From Tabrizicola soli (lineage in GTDB: Bacteria > Pseudomonadota > Alphaproteobacteria > Rhodobacterales > Rhodobacteraceae): a DNA stretch of 64,000 nucleotides. The notes under the pieces are model-generated. The model was not told the DNA's origin. It made no database searches and saw nothing but the letters and a program-made list of their open reading frames with translations. Of this stretch, positions 11,889 to 23,541 are shown piece by piece; positions within the stretch are counted from its first letter, which is position 1; every line of letters begins with the position of its first letter. Made by a program: the position numbers and the translations under genes. The DNA is taken from positions 91,323 through 155,322 of the forward strand of contig NZ_JAEACP010000012.1 in NCBI RefSeq assembly GCF_015999335.1, read 5' to 3'.

Positions 11889-12908
11889 TCAGCCCCAGCA
11901 AAGCTCGGTGCCCTTGGCGGTGTCGATCGATTCTACTCCCTCGACCGGCTTGTCCGTCACCAGCGCCACGCCGGTGTCGAAGAAGTCCTTGCCTTCGGTC
12001 GGCGCGGGCTTGGTGCCGTCGGCGGCATATTTGGCGATCGCCTCCACGCCCAGCGACGCCATCATCAGCGGGTATTGCTGCGAGGTCGCGCCGATCACGC
12101 CGTCCTTCACATCCGCCACGCCGGGGCAGCCGCCATCGACCGAGACAATCAGCACGCCTTCCTTGCCGGCGGCCTTCAGCGCCTCGAAGGCGCCAGCGGC
12201 CGAGGGTTCGTTGATCGTGTAGACCACGTTGATCCCGGCGTCCTTGGCCAGAAGCGCCTCCATCGCCTTCAGCCCGCCTTCCTCGTTGCCGGCGGTGACC
12301 TCGTTGCCGACGATGCGCGGATCGTCCTCGTCGCCCCATTTGGCGATGTCCTTGGTGTCGATGCCGAAGCCGGTCAGGAAGCCCTGGTCGCGCAGCACGT
12401 CGACCGAGGGCTGGCTGATGCCGAGGTCCAGCATCGCGATCTTCGCATTCGCCGCCTCATCGCCCAGCGTCGCCTTGGCCCATTGCCCGATCAGCAGGCC
12501 CGCCTGGAAGTTGTCGGTGGCGAAGGTGGCATCCGCGGCGTCGATGGGATCGAGCGGGGTGTCCAGCGCGATGACCAGCACGCCGGCATCCCGCGCGGCC
12601 TTGACCGAATCGACGATGGCCTTGGTGTCCGAGGCGGTGATCAGGATGCCCTTGGCGCCGTCGGCCACGCAGGCCTCGATGGCCGCGACCTGGCTTTCAT
12701 GGTCGCCGTCGATCTTCCCGGCATAGGATTTCAGCGTGACGCCCAGTTCGGCCGCCTTGGCCTCGGCGCCTTCCTTCATCTTCACGAAGAACGGGTTGGT
12801 GTCGGTCTTGGTGATCAGGCAGGCCGAAACGGCGTCCTGCGCCGAGGCGATGCCCGCCGACAGCGCCAGCGCGCCCGCGCCCATCAGGGCTTTGGTGATC
12901 AGTTTCAT
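11889..12908 (-). CDS. frcB: Periplasmic sugar-binding protein (FrcB type)
   Basis: 339-residue periplasmic-binding-protein type 1 (RbsB/FrcB-like) substrate receptor. A Sec signal peptide is clear ([24 protein letters not shown]). Family blocks include [17 protein letters not shown] at the first lobe, [13 protein letters not shown] in the middle and [16 protein letters not shown] in the second lobe. It is the first gene of the frcBCA operon. A divergent ROK regulator starts 177 bases away, with a dyad operator in between. The binding specificity cannot be read from the sequence with certainty. Confidence 0.88.
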   Translation of the reverse strand: MKLITKALMGAGALALSAGIASAQDAVSACLITKTDTNPFFVKMKEGAEAKAAELGVTLKSYAGKIDGDHESQVAAIEACVADGAKGILITASDTKAIVDSVKAARDAGVLVIALDTPLDPIDAADATFATDNFQAGLLIGQWAKATLGDEAANAKIAMLDLGISQPSVDVLRDQGFLTGFGIDTKDIAKWGDEDDPRIVGNEVTAGNEEGGLKAMEALLAKDAGINVVYTINEPSAAGAFEALKAAGKEGVLIVSVDGGCPGVADVKDGVIGATSQQYPLMMASLGVEAIAKYAADGTKPAPTEGKDFFDTGVALVTDKPVEGVESIDTAKGTELCWG

Positions 12909-13023
12909 GTGGTTCCTCCCAAGGATCGGGCCATTTCCGGTCCCGACGAACAGGTCTTCGCTCAGCCGGGGGTCTTGCCCGTGCCACGGTAAAGGAAACC
13001 CGATTCCCGACCCTGCGTCAAGA

Positions 13024-13047
13024 TAATTAAATCACTCTGATTTATTA
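13024..13047. promoter_or_regulatory. Dyad operator between frcB and the ROK regulator
   Basis: An AT-rich inverted repeat stands out in otherwise GC-rich DNA. AAATCA (13029-13034) and TGATTT (13038-13043) flank CTC, and the symmetry extends outward to TAATT.. and ..ATTA. It lies between the divergent frcB and ROK genes, the expected place for autoregulated sugar-responsive control. Confidence 0.65.
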
Positions 13048-13085
13048 TTGACAGAGCCGGTCTTCGCGCTCCACTCTGGCCTGAA

Positions 13086-14333
13086 ATGCACCGCAGGACC
13101 CATGCCTTGAAGATCCATGTCGAACCCGCACCAGATCCGCGCCCCGGCCCCGAGGCCGCGGGGCTGCGCGGCTCGAACCAGTCGGGGATGCGGGCCTGGA
13201 ACGAACGGCTGGTGCTCAGCCTCGTCCGCCAGCACGGGGCGCTGGCGAAATCCGACATCGCGCGGATGACCGGGCTTTCCGCGCAGACCGTCAGCGTGAT
13301 CATGCGGGCGCTGGAGCAGGACGGGCTTCTGGTCCGGGGCGAACCCATCCGGGGCAGGATCGGCCAGCCCTCGGTGCCGATGTCGCTGGCTGCCGAGGGA
13401 GCTTTCTTCATCGGCCTGAAGCTCGGGCGGCGGTCGGCCGACCTTGCGCTGGTCGATTTCCTGGGCCGGGTCCGGGGCGCGCGGCGCAGCATCTATCGCT
13501 ATCCCACCCCCGACGCCGTGACTGCCTTCGTGGCCGAGGCCCTGCCGGCGCTCCTCGCCTCGCTGCCGCCGGGCCAGCGCGGAAGGGTCGGGGGGATGGG
13601 GGTGGCCATGCCGTTCCAGCTCTGGTCCTGGGTCGAGCAGATCGGCGCCCCCCAGGCCGAGATGGATGCCTGGCGGCACCGCGACATCCAGGCCGAGCTT
13701 GCGGCGCTGACCGGGTTGCCGGTGCATGTCCAGAACGACGGATCGGCCGCCTGCGGGGCGGAGCTGGTCTTCGGCACGGGCGAGCGGCCGAAGGATTTCC
13801 TCTACTTCTACTTCGGCTATTTCATCGGCGGCGGGCTGGTGCTGAACGGCCAGCTCTTCACCGGGCGGGGGGGCAACGCCGCAGGCGTGGGGCCGATGCC
13901 GGTGCCGGGGCCGGACGGGCGGATGCGGCGGCTCCTGTCGGTCGCCTCGATCTCGGTCCTTGCCGCGCAGATCGAGGCGGCGGGCCAGTCCTCGGCGCCG
14001 CTTTGGGAAAGCCCGGACAGCTGGCAGGTGGACCGGGGGCTGCTCGACAGCTGGATGACCGGCGCGGCCGAGGGGCTGGCGGCGGCCTCGCTTACCGCTT
14101 CCGCCCTGCTGGAAATCGAGGCCGTTCTGATCGACGGCTGGATGCCGGCCACCGTGCGGGCCGAGGTGACGCGGCGGACCGAGGCCGCGCTCTACCGCCT
14201 CGACCTTTCCGGGATCGCGCCGCCCGCGATCCGCGAGGGCACCGTCGGGGCCCAGGCCCGCGCCCTGGGCGCCGCTGCCGTCCCCCTCTCGCTGCGCTAC
14301 CTGATCGACCAGAACCCGGTCCGCGACGCCTGA
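13086..14333 (+). CDS. ROK family transcriptional regulator
   Basis: 415-residue ROK-type repressor. An N-terminal winged helix (ARMTGLSAQTVSVIMRALEQDGLL, residues about 58-85) is followed by a sugar-kinase-like domain with VHVQNDGSAACGAEL and FIGGGLVLNGQLFTG. The zinc motif CxCGxxGCxE that follows this block in many ROK proteins is absent; the sequence there is GRGGNAAGVGPMPVPGPDG. The protein is therefore a sensor without the usual zinc site. It is divergent from frcBCA and very probably its regulator, acting at the dyad at 13024-13047. Confidence 0.85.
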   Translation: MHRRTHALKIHVEPAPDPRPGPEAAGLRGSNQSGMRAWNERLVLSLVRQHGALAKSDIARMTGLSAQTVSVIMRALEQDGLLVRGEPIRGRIGQPSVPMSLAAEGAFFIGLKLGRRSADLALVDFLGRVRGARRSIYRYPTPDAVTAFVAEALPALLASLPPGQRGRVGGMGVAMPFQLWSWVEQIGAPQAEMDAWRHRDIQAELAALTGLPVHVQNDGSAACGAELVFGTGERPKDFLYFYFGYFIGGGLVLNGQLFTGRGGNAAGVGPMPVPGPDGRMRRLLSVASISVLAAQIEAAGQSSAPLWESPDSWQVDRGLLDSWMTGAAEGLAAASLTASALLEIEAVLIDGWMPATVRAEVTRRTEAALYRLDLSGIAPPAIREGTVGAQARALGAAAVPLSLRYLIDQNPVRDA

Positions 14334-14345
14334 CGTCCATCGTAG

Positions 14346-14363
14346 GGTGCGCTACAGCGCACC
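14346..14363. repeat. GTAGGGTGCGC-type palindromic element
   Basis: GGTGCGCT and AGCGCACC form an 8-bp stem with a 2-base loop, preceded by GTA. It lies between the convergent ROK and ade genes. Elements of the form GTAGGGTGCGC..GCGCACC recur in intergenic DNA of many bacteria, so a REP-like repeat is likely. Confidence 0.5.
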
Positions 14364-14422
14364 ATCCGAACGCCCGCCGTCCGCGAGCAACCTTTCCAGT
14401 TCCCCAACACTTCAGGCAGACC

Positions 14423-16123
14423 TCAGGCCATCACCTCGAACCGATCCACGTCGACCATCCCGAAATCGGTGATCTTCAGATGCGGGATCACCGGCAGGGC
14501 CAGGAAGGCGAGCTGCAGGAACGGCTCCTCCAGCACCACCCCAAGCGAGCGCGCCGCCGCCCGCAGCGCGACCAGGCGCTCCCGCACCACCTCGAAGCTC
14601 TCCAGACTCATCAACCCCGCCACCGGCAGCGCCAGTTCGGCCAGAACGCGGCCGCCCTCGACCACCACGAAGCCTCCCTCGATCTCGCCCAGCCGGGTCG
14701 CCGCCAGCGCCATGTCGGCGTAATCCGCCCCGACCACCGCGATGTTGTGGTGATCGTGGCAGACCGTGGAGCCGATCGCCCCGCGCGCCAGCCCGAAGCC
14801 CTGCACGAACCCTGTCGCCCGGTTCCCGTTCACCCCGTGCCGCTCGATCACCGCGATCTTGACCAGGTCGCGCGCGAGGTCCGGCTTCTTGTCCCCGTCC
14901 TGCGGGGCGATGTCGAAGCTGCGGTGCTCGGTGATGATCTTGCCCGGCAGGATGCCGATGACCGGGGTCTCGACCCGGTTGCCACCCGTCCTGAAATCCG
15001 CGGCCCCGACCGGCGGGGCTTTGACCGAGCGCCGGGCCACCGGCGCCGTCGTGGCCCGCGCCGCGAAGGCCGCGTCATCGGCCACCACGCCCCCCGCCAG
15101 CACCAGGCTGGCATGGCAACCCTCGAGGCTGTCGATCACCGCGATATCGGCCCGCTTGCCCGGCGCGATCAGACCGCGGTCCTTCAGCCCGAAGGCCTCG
15201 GCCGCGCTCAGGGAAGCCGCCCGGTAGACCGCCAGCACCGGCGCCCCCAGTTCGATGGCGGTGCGGATCATGTAGTCGAGATGCCCGTGCTCGCCGATGT
15301 CCAGCGGATTGCGGTCGTCGGTGCAGAAGGCAAGGTAGGGCGAAAACCGTTCCGTCAAGAGCCCCGCCAGCGCGTGCAGGTCCTTGGAGACCGAACCCTC
15401 GCGGATCAGAACCCGCATCCCCTTGCGCAGCTTCTCCAGCCCTTCCTCGTAAGAGGTCGCCTCATGCTCGGTGCGGATCCCGGCCGCGATATAGCCGTTC
15501 AGGTCGTTGCCGCGCAGCAGGGGCGCGTGGCCGTCGATGTGGCGGCCCTGGAAGGCTTCCAGCTTCTCCAGGCAACCGGGGTCCTTCATCAGCACGCCGG
15601 GGTAGTTCATGAACTCGGCCAGGCCGATGACCTTGGGGTGGTCCATGAAGGGCACCAGATCGGCCGCCGACAGCCGCGCGCCCGTGGTCTCCATATGGGT
15701 CGAGGGCACGCAGGAGGACAGCTGCACGCGCAGGTCCATCACCAGTTGCGACGCGGACTCGAGAAAATACCGGATGCCGGTCATGCCGCAGACATTGGCG
15801 ATCTCGTGCGGGTCGCAGATCGCCGTCGTCACCCCCCGCGGGGTCACGCAGCGGTCGAACTCGTGCGGCGTCACCAGCGAGGATTCCACATGCAGATGCG
15901 TGTCGATGAAGCCCGGCACCAGCACCCGGCCCGAGACGTCGATCTCGCGCTGTCCCGCATAGGTCCCGAAGACGCCGACGATGGTGTCGCCGCAGATCGC
16001 CACGTCGGTTTCCACCAGATCGCCGGTGATCAGGTCGAACACCCGGCCGCCCTTCAGCACCAGATCGGCGGGGACAAGGCCGCGGCCCTGATCGATTCTG
16101 TCGGCAAGGGACGATTTCGGCAT
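14423..16123 (-). CDS. ade: Adenine deaminase
   Basis: 566-residue amidohydrolase of the Ade family that converts adenine to hypoxanthine and ammonia in purine salvage. Metal ligands are visible in [25 protein letters not shown] and the later [18 protein letters not shown] region. The Ade-specific C-terminal domain contains [17 protein letters not shown]. The ATG at 16123 follows AAGGAGAAAGCC; the frame is open further upstream without conserved character. It diverges from the EamA transporter 36 bases away. Confidence 0.92.
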   Translation of the reverse strand: MPKSSLADRIDQGRGLVPADLVLKGGRVFDLITGDLVETDVAICGDTIVGVFGTYAGQREIDVSGRVLVPGFIDTHLHVESSLVTPHEFDRCVTPRGVTTAICDPHEIANVCGMTGIRYFLESASQLVMDLRVQLSSCVPSTHMETTGARLSAADLVPFMDHPKVIGLAEFMNYPGVLMKDPGCLEKLEAFQGRHIDGHAPLLRGNDLNGYIAAGIRTEHEATSYEEGLEKLRKGMRVLIREGSVSKDLHALAGLLTERFSPYLAFCTDDRNPLDIGEHGHLDYMIRTAIELGAPVLAVYRAASLSAAEAFGLKDRGLIAPGKRADIAVIDSLEGCHASLVLAGGVVADDAAFAARATTAPVARRSVKAPPVGAADFRTGGNRVETPVIGILPGKIITEHRSFDIAPQDGDKKPDLARDLVKIAVIERHGVNGNRATGFVQGFGLARGAIGSTVCHDHHNIAVVGADYADMALAATRLGEIEGGFVVVEGGRVLAELALPVAGLMSLESFEVVRERLVALRAAARSLGVVLEEPFLQLAFLALPVIPHLKITDFGMVDVDRFEVMA

Positions 16124-16159
16124 GGCTTTCTCCTTTCCGATCAGGGAACCTGAAAGCCG

Positions 16160-17119
16160 ATGCGGCGTCCAGTGGCCGTGACCGAAACGGACCTTTCCAT
16201 GCGCCCCCTGCGCGGCATTGCCTTCAAGCTCGGCTCTGTCCTGGTGTTCATCGTCATGTCCTCGCTGATCAAGGCGACGGCGCAGCATGTGCCGGCGGGG
16301 CAGGCGGTGTTCTTCCGGTCCTTCTTCGCGATTCCGGTGATCGTGGGCTGGCTTGCCGTCCAGCGCGAACTTGCGACGGGACTGAGGACCGCCAATCCGC
16401 TGGGGCATGTCTGGCGGGGGGTGGCGGGGACCATGGCGATGGGGCTGGGCTTCGCGGGCCTGGGCTATCTGCCGCTGCCCGAGGTGACGGCCATCGGCTA
16501 TGCCGCGCCGCTGTTGACGGTGATCTTCGCCGCGATGTTCCTGGGCGAGGAGGTGCGGGCCTTCCGCATCTCGGCCGTGGCCCTGGGCATGGTCGGGGTG
16601 CTGATCGTGCTGGCCCCGCGCCTGTCCATCGACCCCGGCAGCGCCGGCATCGCCGAGACCCTGGGCGCGATGCTGGTCCTTGGCGGCGCGGTCTTTGCCG
16701 CGCTGGCGCAGGTCTTCGTCCGCCGCCTGGTGCAGACCGAGGTGACGGCGGCCATCGTCTTCTACTTCTCGCTGACCGCGACGCTTCTGTCGCTGGTCAC
16801 GCTGCCCTTCGGCTGGGTCTGGCCCACGCCCGCAGAGGCCGCGCTACTGGTCACGGCGGGGCTTCTGGGCGGAGTGGGGCAGATCCTCCTGACCTCAAGC
16901 TACCGCGAGGCCGATGCCTCGCTGGTGGCGCCCTTCGACTATGCCTCGATGCTCTTCGCGCTGGGGATCGGCTATTTCGTCTTTGCCGAAGTGCCGACCC
17001 TGCCGATGCTGGCCGGTGCGGCGCTGATCGTGACGGCCGGAATCCTGATCATCTGGCGCGAGCGCAGGCTGGGGCTGGAGCGGGCGCGGCAAAGGAAGGC
17101 GATGACGCCGCAGGGCTAG
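16160..17119 (+). CDS. EamA-type (DMT superfamily) inner-membrane transporter
   Basis: 319-residue membrane protein with ten hydrophobic segments arranged as two EamA repeats, the typical drug/metabolite exporter layout. The first repeat contains [14 protein letters not shown] and [20 protein letters not shown], and the second [19 protein letters not shown]. The ATG at 16160 is used; a second ATG at 16199 would remove 13 charged residues and is an alternative start. The substrate is unknown. Its stop overlaps the end of the convergent enoyl-CoA hydratase gene. Confidence 0.88.
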   Translation: MRRPVAVTETDLSMRPLRGIAFKLGSVLVFIVMSSLIKATAQHVPAGQAVFFRSFFAIPVIVGWLAVQRELATGLRTANPLGHVWRGVAGTMAMGLGFAGLGYLPLPEVTAIGYAAPLLTVIFAAMFLGEEVRAFRISAVALGMVGVLIVLAPRLSIDPGSAGIAETLGAMLVLGGAVFAALAQVFVRRLVQTEVTAAIVFYFSLTATLLSLVTLPFGWVWPTPAEAALLVTAGLLGGVGQILLTSSYREADASLVAPFDYASMLFALGIGYFVFAEVPTLPMLAGAALIVTAGILIIWRERRLGLERARQRKAMTPQG

Positions 17120-17904
17120 GCCTGCCGCCAAGGCGGGGATTTGCGGTCCAGGAAGGCCGCGATGCCGAGACGGGCCTCTTCGCCTTCCCAGATGTCGGCG
17201 AGGCGGCGGATGCTGTCCTCGATCACCGCCGCGTCGATCCGGGGGCCAAGCGCGCGGGCCAGCCGCTTTGCGGCGGCGACGGCGGCGGGGGCGGCGGCAA
17301 GATAGGGCGCGACCTCGGCCTCGATGGCGACGTCGAGCGCGTCCGGTTCCACCGCGCGGGCGATGAGGCCCAGCCGTTCGGCCTCGTCCGCATCGAAGGC
17401 GCGGGCCGACATGAAGACGCGGCGGGCGCGGCCCTCGCCGATCCGGGCCAGGACATAGGGGCCGATGGTCGCGGGGATCAGGCCAAGCCGGGTCTCGGAA
17501 AAGCAGAAGCCGGTGCCCCGTGCCGCGAGGGCCACGTCGCAGACGCAGGCGAGGCCCAGGCCGCCGCCATAGGCCCCGCCGTGCAGCCTGCCGATCAGCG
17601 GCGCGGGGATCGTGTTCAGCGCCTGCAGCATTCCGGCCAGTTTCCCGGCCTCGCGGATTCTTTGCGCCCGGTCGGCCTCGACCTGCGCCTTCATCCAGGC
17701 AAGGTCGCCGCCCGCGCAGAAGACGGGGCCCGCGCCGGACAGCACGATGGCCCGCGTCGCGGGATTCTGTCCGACGGTGGACGCGAATTCGGTCAGTTCG
17801 GCGATCATGGCCGGGGACAGGACATTGCGCCGCTCGGGCGTGTTCAGGACCAGCCGGACCACGCCGCGCGGATCGGTGGTGACGTCCAGGGTCTGCCAGG
17901 TCAT
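17116..17904 (-). CDS. liuC: Methylglutaconyl-CoA hydratase (enoyl-CoA hydratase family)
   Basis: 262-residue crotonase-fold enzyme. The oxyanion-hole segments are GAGPVFCAGGDLAWM and GRLHGGAYGGGLGLACVCD, and an acidic residue follows in the FSETRLGLIPATIGPYV block. The family includes many hydratases; the leucine-pathway assignment (3-methylglutaconyl-CoA to HMG-CoA) rests on its position directly after the HMG-CoA lyase gene, which it overlaps by 4 bases, within a complete leucine degradation operon. It is the last gene of that operon. Confidence 0.85.
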   Translation of the reverse strand: MTWQTLDVTTDPRGVVRLVLNTPERRNVLSPAMIAELTEFASTVGQNPATRAIVLSGAGPVFCAGGDLAWMKAQVEADRAQRIREAGKLAGMLQALNTIPAPLIGRLHGGAYGGGLGLACVCDVALAARGTGFCFSETRLGLIPATIGPYVLARIGEGRARRVFMSARAFDADEAERLGLIARAVEPDALDVAIEAEVAPYLAAAPAAVAAAKRLARALGPRIDAAVIEDSIRRLADIWEGEEARLGIAAFLDRKSPPWRQA

Positions 17905-18750
17905 GGCGCGCTCCTCAGGCTGCGGGCGAAGCTGGCGGCACCGGCCAGCCGGTCGGGATCAAGGCCGGTGGCAAGGCCTTGGGACTGCAGGAAGGCGGCC
18001 ACCGTCTCGGTCGCGACATTGCCTTTGGCGCCGGGCGCATAGGGGCAGCCGCCAAGGCCGCCGACCGAGGTGTCGAAGACCCGCAGCCCAAGGTCGAGGC
18101 TGGTCGCGATGTTCTGCAGGGCAAGGCCCCGCGTGTCGTGGTAGTGCCCGGCAAGGCGGTCGGCGGGCAGGCGTTCCAGCACCGCCTTCAGCATCCGGCC
18201 GATGGTTTCGGGCGTGCCCGCGCCCAGGGTGTCGCCCAGGCTGATCCGCTGGCAACCCATGGCCGCCAGAGCCGCGGCCAGATCGGCCACCGCCCCAGGA
18301 GCGACGGGACCGTCATAGGGGCAATCCGTGACGCAGGAGACATAGCCCCGGACCGGGATCGACTTCTCCGCCGCCTGGGCCAGCACCGGGCGGAAGCGGT
18401 CCAGGCTTTCGGCGACGGAACAGTTGATGTTGCGCTGCGAGAAACCTTCGGAGGCCGAGGCGAAGACCGCAACCTCGTCCGCCCCGGCGGCGAGGGCGTG
18501 CTCAAAGCCCTGGAGGTTGGGCGTCAGCGCCGCATAGCACACTCCCGGCCTGCGCGTGATCCCGGCCATGACCTCGGCCGCGTCGGCAAGCTGCGGCACC
18601 CATTTCGGGCTGACGAAACTGGTCACCTCGATATGGCTAAAACCGCAGTCGGAAAGCTGGTCGACAAGGCGGATCTTGTCGGGGGTGGCGATCGGCCGGG
18701 CCTCGTTCTGCAGCCCGTCGCGGGGGCCGACCTCGTAGAGGGTGACGTGA

Positions 18751-18758
<8 letters not shown>
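17901..18758 (-). CDS. mvaB: Hydroxymethylglutaryl-CoA lyase
   Basis: 285-residue TIM-barrel aldolase-type enzyme that cleaves HMG-CoA to acetoacetate and acetyl-CoA, the last step of leucine breakdown. Diagnostic segments are YEVGPRDGLQNE at the N-terminus (catalytic Arg and metal ligand), SLGDTLGAGTPE, HYHDTRGLALQN, and the catalytic-cysteine loop GLGGCPYAPGAKGNVATE. It overlaps the carboxylase alpha gene upstream by 8 bases and the hydratase gene downstream by 4 bases, so translation is coupled. Confidence 0.93.
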
Positions 18759-20754
<1,996 letters not shown>

Positions 20755-20761
20755 CCGGGCC

Positions 20762-22369
20762 TCACATGCGGAACAGGCCAAAGCGCGTCGGCGGGATCGG
20801 GGCGTTCAGCGTGGCAGACAGCGACAGGGCCAGCACCGCCCGCGTCTGGCGGGGGTCGATGATCCCGTCGTCCCACAGCCTTGCCGAGGCGTAGAGCGGG
20901 TGCGACTGGCGCTCGAACATCTCCAGCGTCGGGCGCTTGAACTCGGCCTCCTCTTCTTGCGACCAACTGCCGCCCTGGCGCTGGATCGCCTCGCGGCGGA
21001 CGGTGGCAAGGACGCCCGCCGCCTGCTCGCCGCCCATGACGGAGATCCGGCTGTTGGGCCAGGTCCAGAGGAAGCGCGGCCCGTAGGCGCGGCCGCACAT
21101 GCCGTAATTGCCCGCCCCGAACGAGCCGCCCACGATCATAGTGATCTTCGGCACCTGCACCGTGGCGACGGCGGTGACCAGCTTCGCGCCATCCTTGGCG
21201 ATACCCCGGTTTTCCGCCGTCCGGCCGACCATGAAGCCCGAGATGTTCTGCAGGAACACCAGCGGAATGCCGCGCTGGGCGCAAAGCTCGACGAAATGCG
21301 CGGCCTTCAGCGCGCTTTCCGAAAAGATCACCCCGTTGTTGCCGATGATGCCGACGGGTATTCCCATCACATGGGCGAAACCGCAGGTGATGGTCGTGCC
21401 ATAGCGCGGCTTGAACTCGTCATAGCGCGAGCCGTCGACGGTGCGGGCGATCAGCTCGCGGATGTCCCAGGGGGTTTTCAGGCCGGGCGGGACAAGGCCC
21501 AGGATCTCTTCAGGGTCGAAGGCCGGGTCCTCGGGGGATTGCAGGGCGACGGCGGGGCTTTTGCGGCGGTTCAGGGTCGCCACGGCGCGACGGGCAAGGG
21601 CGAGGGCATGGGCGTCGTCCTCGGCCAGAAGGTCGGCCACGCCGGAAAGGCGGGTGTGCACGTCGCCGCCGCCCAGTTCTTCGGCGCTGACGACCTCTCC
21701 TGTCGCGGCCTTCACCAGGGGCGGGCCGGCGAGGAAGATCGTCCCCTGGTCCTTCACGATGATCGTCACATCCGACATGGCCGGCACATAGGCCCCGCCC
21801 GCGGTGCAGGATCCCATGACGACGGCAATCTGCGCGATGCCCTGCGCCGACATGTTGGCCTGGTTGAAGAAGATCCGGCCGAAATGGTCGCGGTCGGGAA
21901 AGACCTCGTCCTGGTTGGGCAGGTTCGCGCCGCCGCTGTCGACCAGATAGACGCAGGGCAGGCGGTTCTCGGCAGCGATCTCCTGCGCGCGCAGGTGCTT
22001 CTTCACCGTCATCGGGAAATAGGTGCCGCCCTTCACCGTGGCGTCGTTGGCGAGGATCATCACCTCCTGCCCCTCGACCCGGCCGATCCCGGCGATCAGC
22101 CCGGCCGAGGGGCTGGCGCCGTCGTAAAGCCCATGAGCGGCGAACAGGCCGATCTCCAGGAAGGGCGAGCCGGGGTCGAGCAGCCGGTCGATGCGTTCGC
22201 GCGGCAGAAGCTTGCCCCTGCTCTGGTGCAGGCCGCGGGCCTTGTCGCCGCCACCGGCAAGGGCCAGCGTGGCGGCAGTCTTCACGGTCTCCAGCGCGGC
22301 AAGGTTGACGGCCTGGTTGGCGCGGAACGCCTCGCTGCGGGGCGAGATCGCCGAGGTCAGGATCGTCAT
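20762..22369 (-). CDS. liuB: 3-methylcrotonyl-CoA carboxylase, carboxyltransferase beta subunit
   Basis: 535-residue carboxyltransferase of the AccD/PccB fold. Key blocks are [21 protein letters not shown] in the N-terminal half and [16 protein letters not shown] in the second half, both typical of methylcrotonyl-CoA (rather than propionyl-CoA) carboxylase beta chains. It works with the alpha subunit to carboxylate 3-methylcrotonyl-CoA. The start overlaps the isovaleryl-CoA dehydrogenase stop by 4 bases. Confidence 0.93.
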   Translation of the reverse strand: MTILTSAISPRSEAFRANQAVNLAALETVKTAATLALAGGGDKARGLHQSRGKLLPRERIDRLLDPGSPFLEIGLFAAHGLYDGASPSAGLIAGIGRVEGQEVMILANDATVKGGTYFPMTVKKHLRAQEIAAENRLPCVYLVDSGGANLPNQDEVFPDRDHFGRIFFNQANMSAQGIAQIAVVMGSCTAGGAYVPAMSDVTIIVKDQGTIFLAGPPLVKAATGEVVSAEELGGGDVHTRLSGVADLLAEDDAHALALARRAVATLNRRKSPAVALQSPEDPAFDPEEILGLVPPGLKTPWDIRELIARTVDGSRYDEFKPRYGTTITCGFAHVMGIPVGIIGNNGVIFSESALKAAHFVELCAQRGIPLVFLQNISGFMVGRTAENRGIAKDGAKLVTAVATVQVPKITMIVGGSFGAGNYGMCGRAYGPRFLWTWPNSRISVMGGEQAAGVLATVRREAIQRQGGSWSQEEEAEFKRPTLEMFERQSHPLYASARLWDDGIIDPRQTRAVLALSLSATLNAPIPPTRFGLFRM

Positions 22370-23532
22370 GCCCCCATCGCCCCCATCAATTCGCGCCCGA
22401 TCAGCATGCGGCGGATCTCGCTGGTGCCCGCGCCGATCTCCATGAGCTTCGCGTCGCGGAAGATGCGGGCGACGGCTGCGTCGTTCAGGAAGCCCGCGCC
22501 GCCCATCGCCTGCACGGACTGGTGCGCCACCTCCATCGCCATCTCCGAGGCGTAAAGCACGCAGGCCGCCGCATCCTGGCGCGTGACCTGGCCCCGGTCG
22601 CAGGCGCGGGCGACGGCGTAGACATAGGCCCGGGCCGAGTTCAGCTTGGTGTAGATGTCGGCGATCTTGCCCTGCATCAGCTGGAACTGCCCGATGCTTT
22701 GCCCGAACTGCTTGCGGCTGACCATGTAGGGCATGATCTCGTCCAGGCAGGCGGCCATGATGCCGGTGCCGATGCCCGAAAGCACAACCCGTTCATAGTC
22801 GAGGCCGGACATCAGGACGCGCACGCCCTTGCCCTCGGCCCCCAGCACGTTCCCGGCCGGGACGGCAACATCCTCGAAGATCAGCTCGCCGGTGTTCGAC
22901 CCCCGCATCCCCAGCTTGTCGAAATGCGGCGAGGTGCGGAAGCCCGGCATGGTCCGCTCCACCAGGAAGGCGGTGATGCCCTTCGATCCCGCCTGCGGGT
23001 CGGTCTTGGCATAGACCACCAGCACATCGGCGTCGGGGCCATTGGTGATCCAGTATTTCGTGCCGTTCAGGATGTAGTGGTCGCCGCGCTTCTCGGCGCG
23101 CAGCGTCATCGACACCACATCCGACCCGGCCCCGGCCTCGGACATGGCCAGCGCGCCGACCTGGGTGCCAGCGATCAGGCCGGGCAGGTATTTTCGCTTC
23201 TGCGCCTCGGTCCCGTTCAGCGCGATCTGGTTGACGCAGAGGTTGGAATGCGCGCCGTAGCTCAGCGAGACCGAGGCCGAGGCGCGGGCGATCTCCTCCA
23301 CCGCGACGACATGGGCGAGGTAGCCCAGCCCTGCGCCGCCATGGGCCTCGGGCACGGTGATGCCGAGAAGACCAAGCTCGCCCATCTCGGGCCAAAGCTC
23401 CGCCGGGAAGGCGTTCCGCCGGTCGATCTCCGCCGCCATCGGCCTGACCCGGTCCTGCGCCCAGCGGTGGACCATCTCGCGCAGCGCCTCGACATCCTCG
23501 CCCAGATCGAAACCCATCGAACCCAGAAACAT
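22366..23532 (-). CDS. liuA: Isovaleryl-CoA dehydrogenase
   Basis: 388-residue flavoprotein of the acyl-CoA dehydrogenase family that oxidises isovaleryl-CoA to 3-methylcrotonyl-CoA. The N-terminal helical domain, the FAD block [16 protein letters not shown] and the C-terminal [16 protein letters not shown] are in place. A glutamate in [15 protein letters not shown] sits at the position used as catalytic base in isovaleryl-CoA dehydrogenases. It starts only 9 bases after the stop of the 2-oxoacid:ferredoxin oxidoreductase gene, which argues for one transcript. Confidence 0.93.
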   Translation of the reverse strand: MFLGSMGFDLGEDVEALREMVHRWAQDRVRPMAAEIDRRNAFPAELWPEMGELGLLGITVPEAHGGAGLGYLAHVVAVEEIARASASVSLSYGAHSNLCVNQIALNGTEAQKRKYLPGLIAGTQVGALAMSEAGAGSDVVSMTLRAEKRGDHYILNGTKYWITNGPDADVLVVYAKTDPQAGSKGITAFLVERTMPGFRTSPHFDKLGMRGSNTGELIFEDVAVPAGNVLGAEGKGVRVLMSGLDYERVVLSGIGTGIMAACLDEIMPYMVSRKQFGQSIGQFQLMQGKIADIYTKLNSARAYVYAVARACDRGQVTRQDAAACVLYASEMAMEVAHQSVQAMGGAGFLNDAAVARIFRDAKLMEIGAGTSEIRRMLIGRELMGAMGA

Positions 23533-23541
23533 TCCGTCCCC

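Noticed and set aside
14003..16153. 716-codon plus-strand frame overlapping the ROK gene and opposite ade
   Set aside because: Low-complexity R/H/G/D/P composition and no start signal; ade and the ROK gene explain the region.
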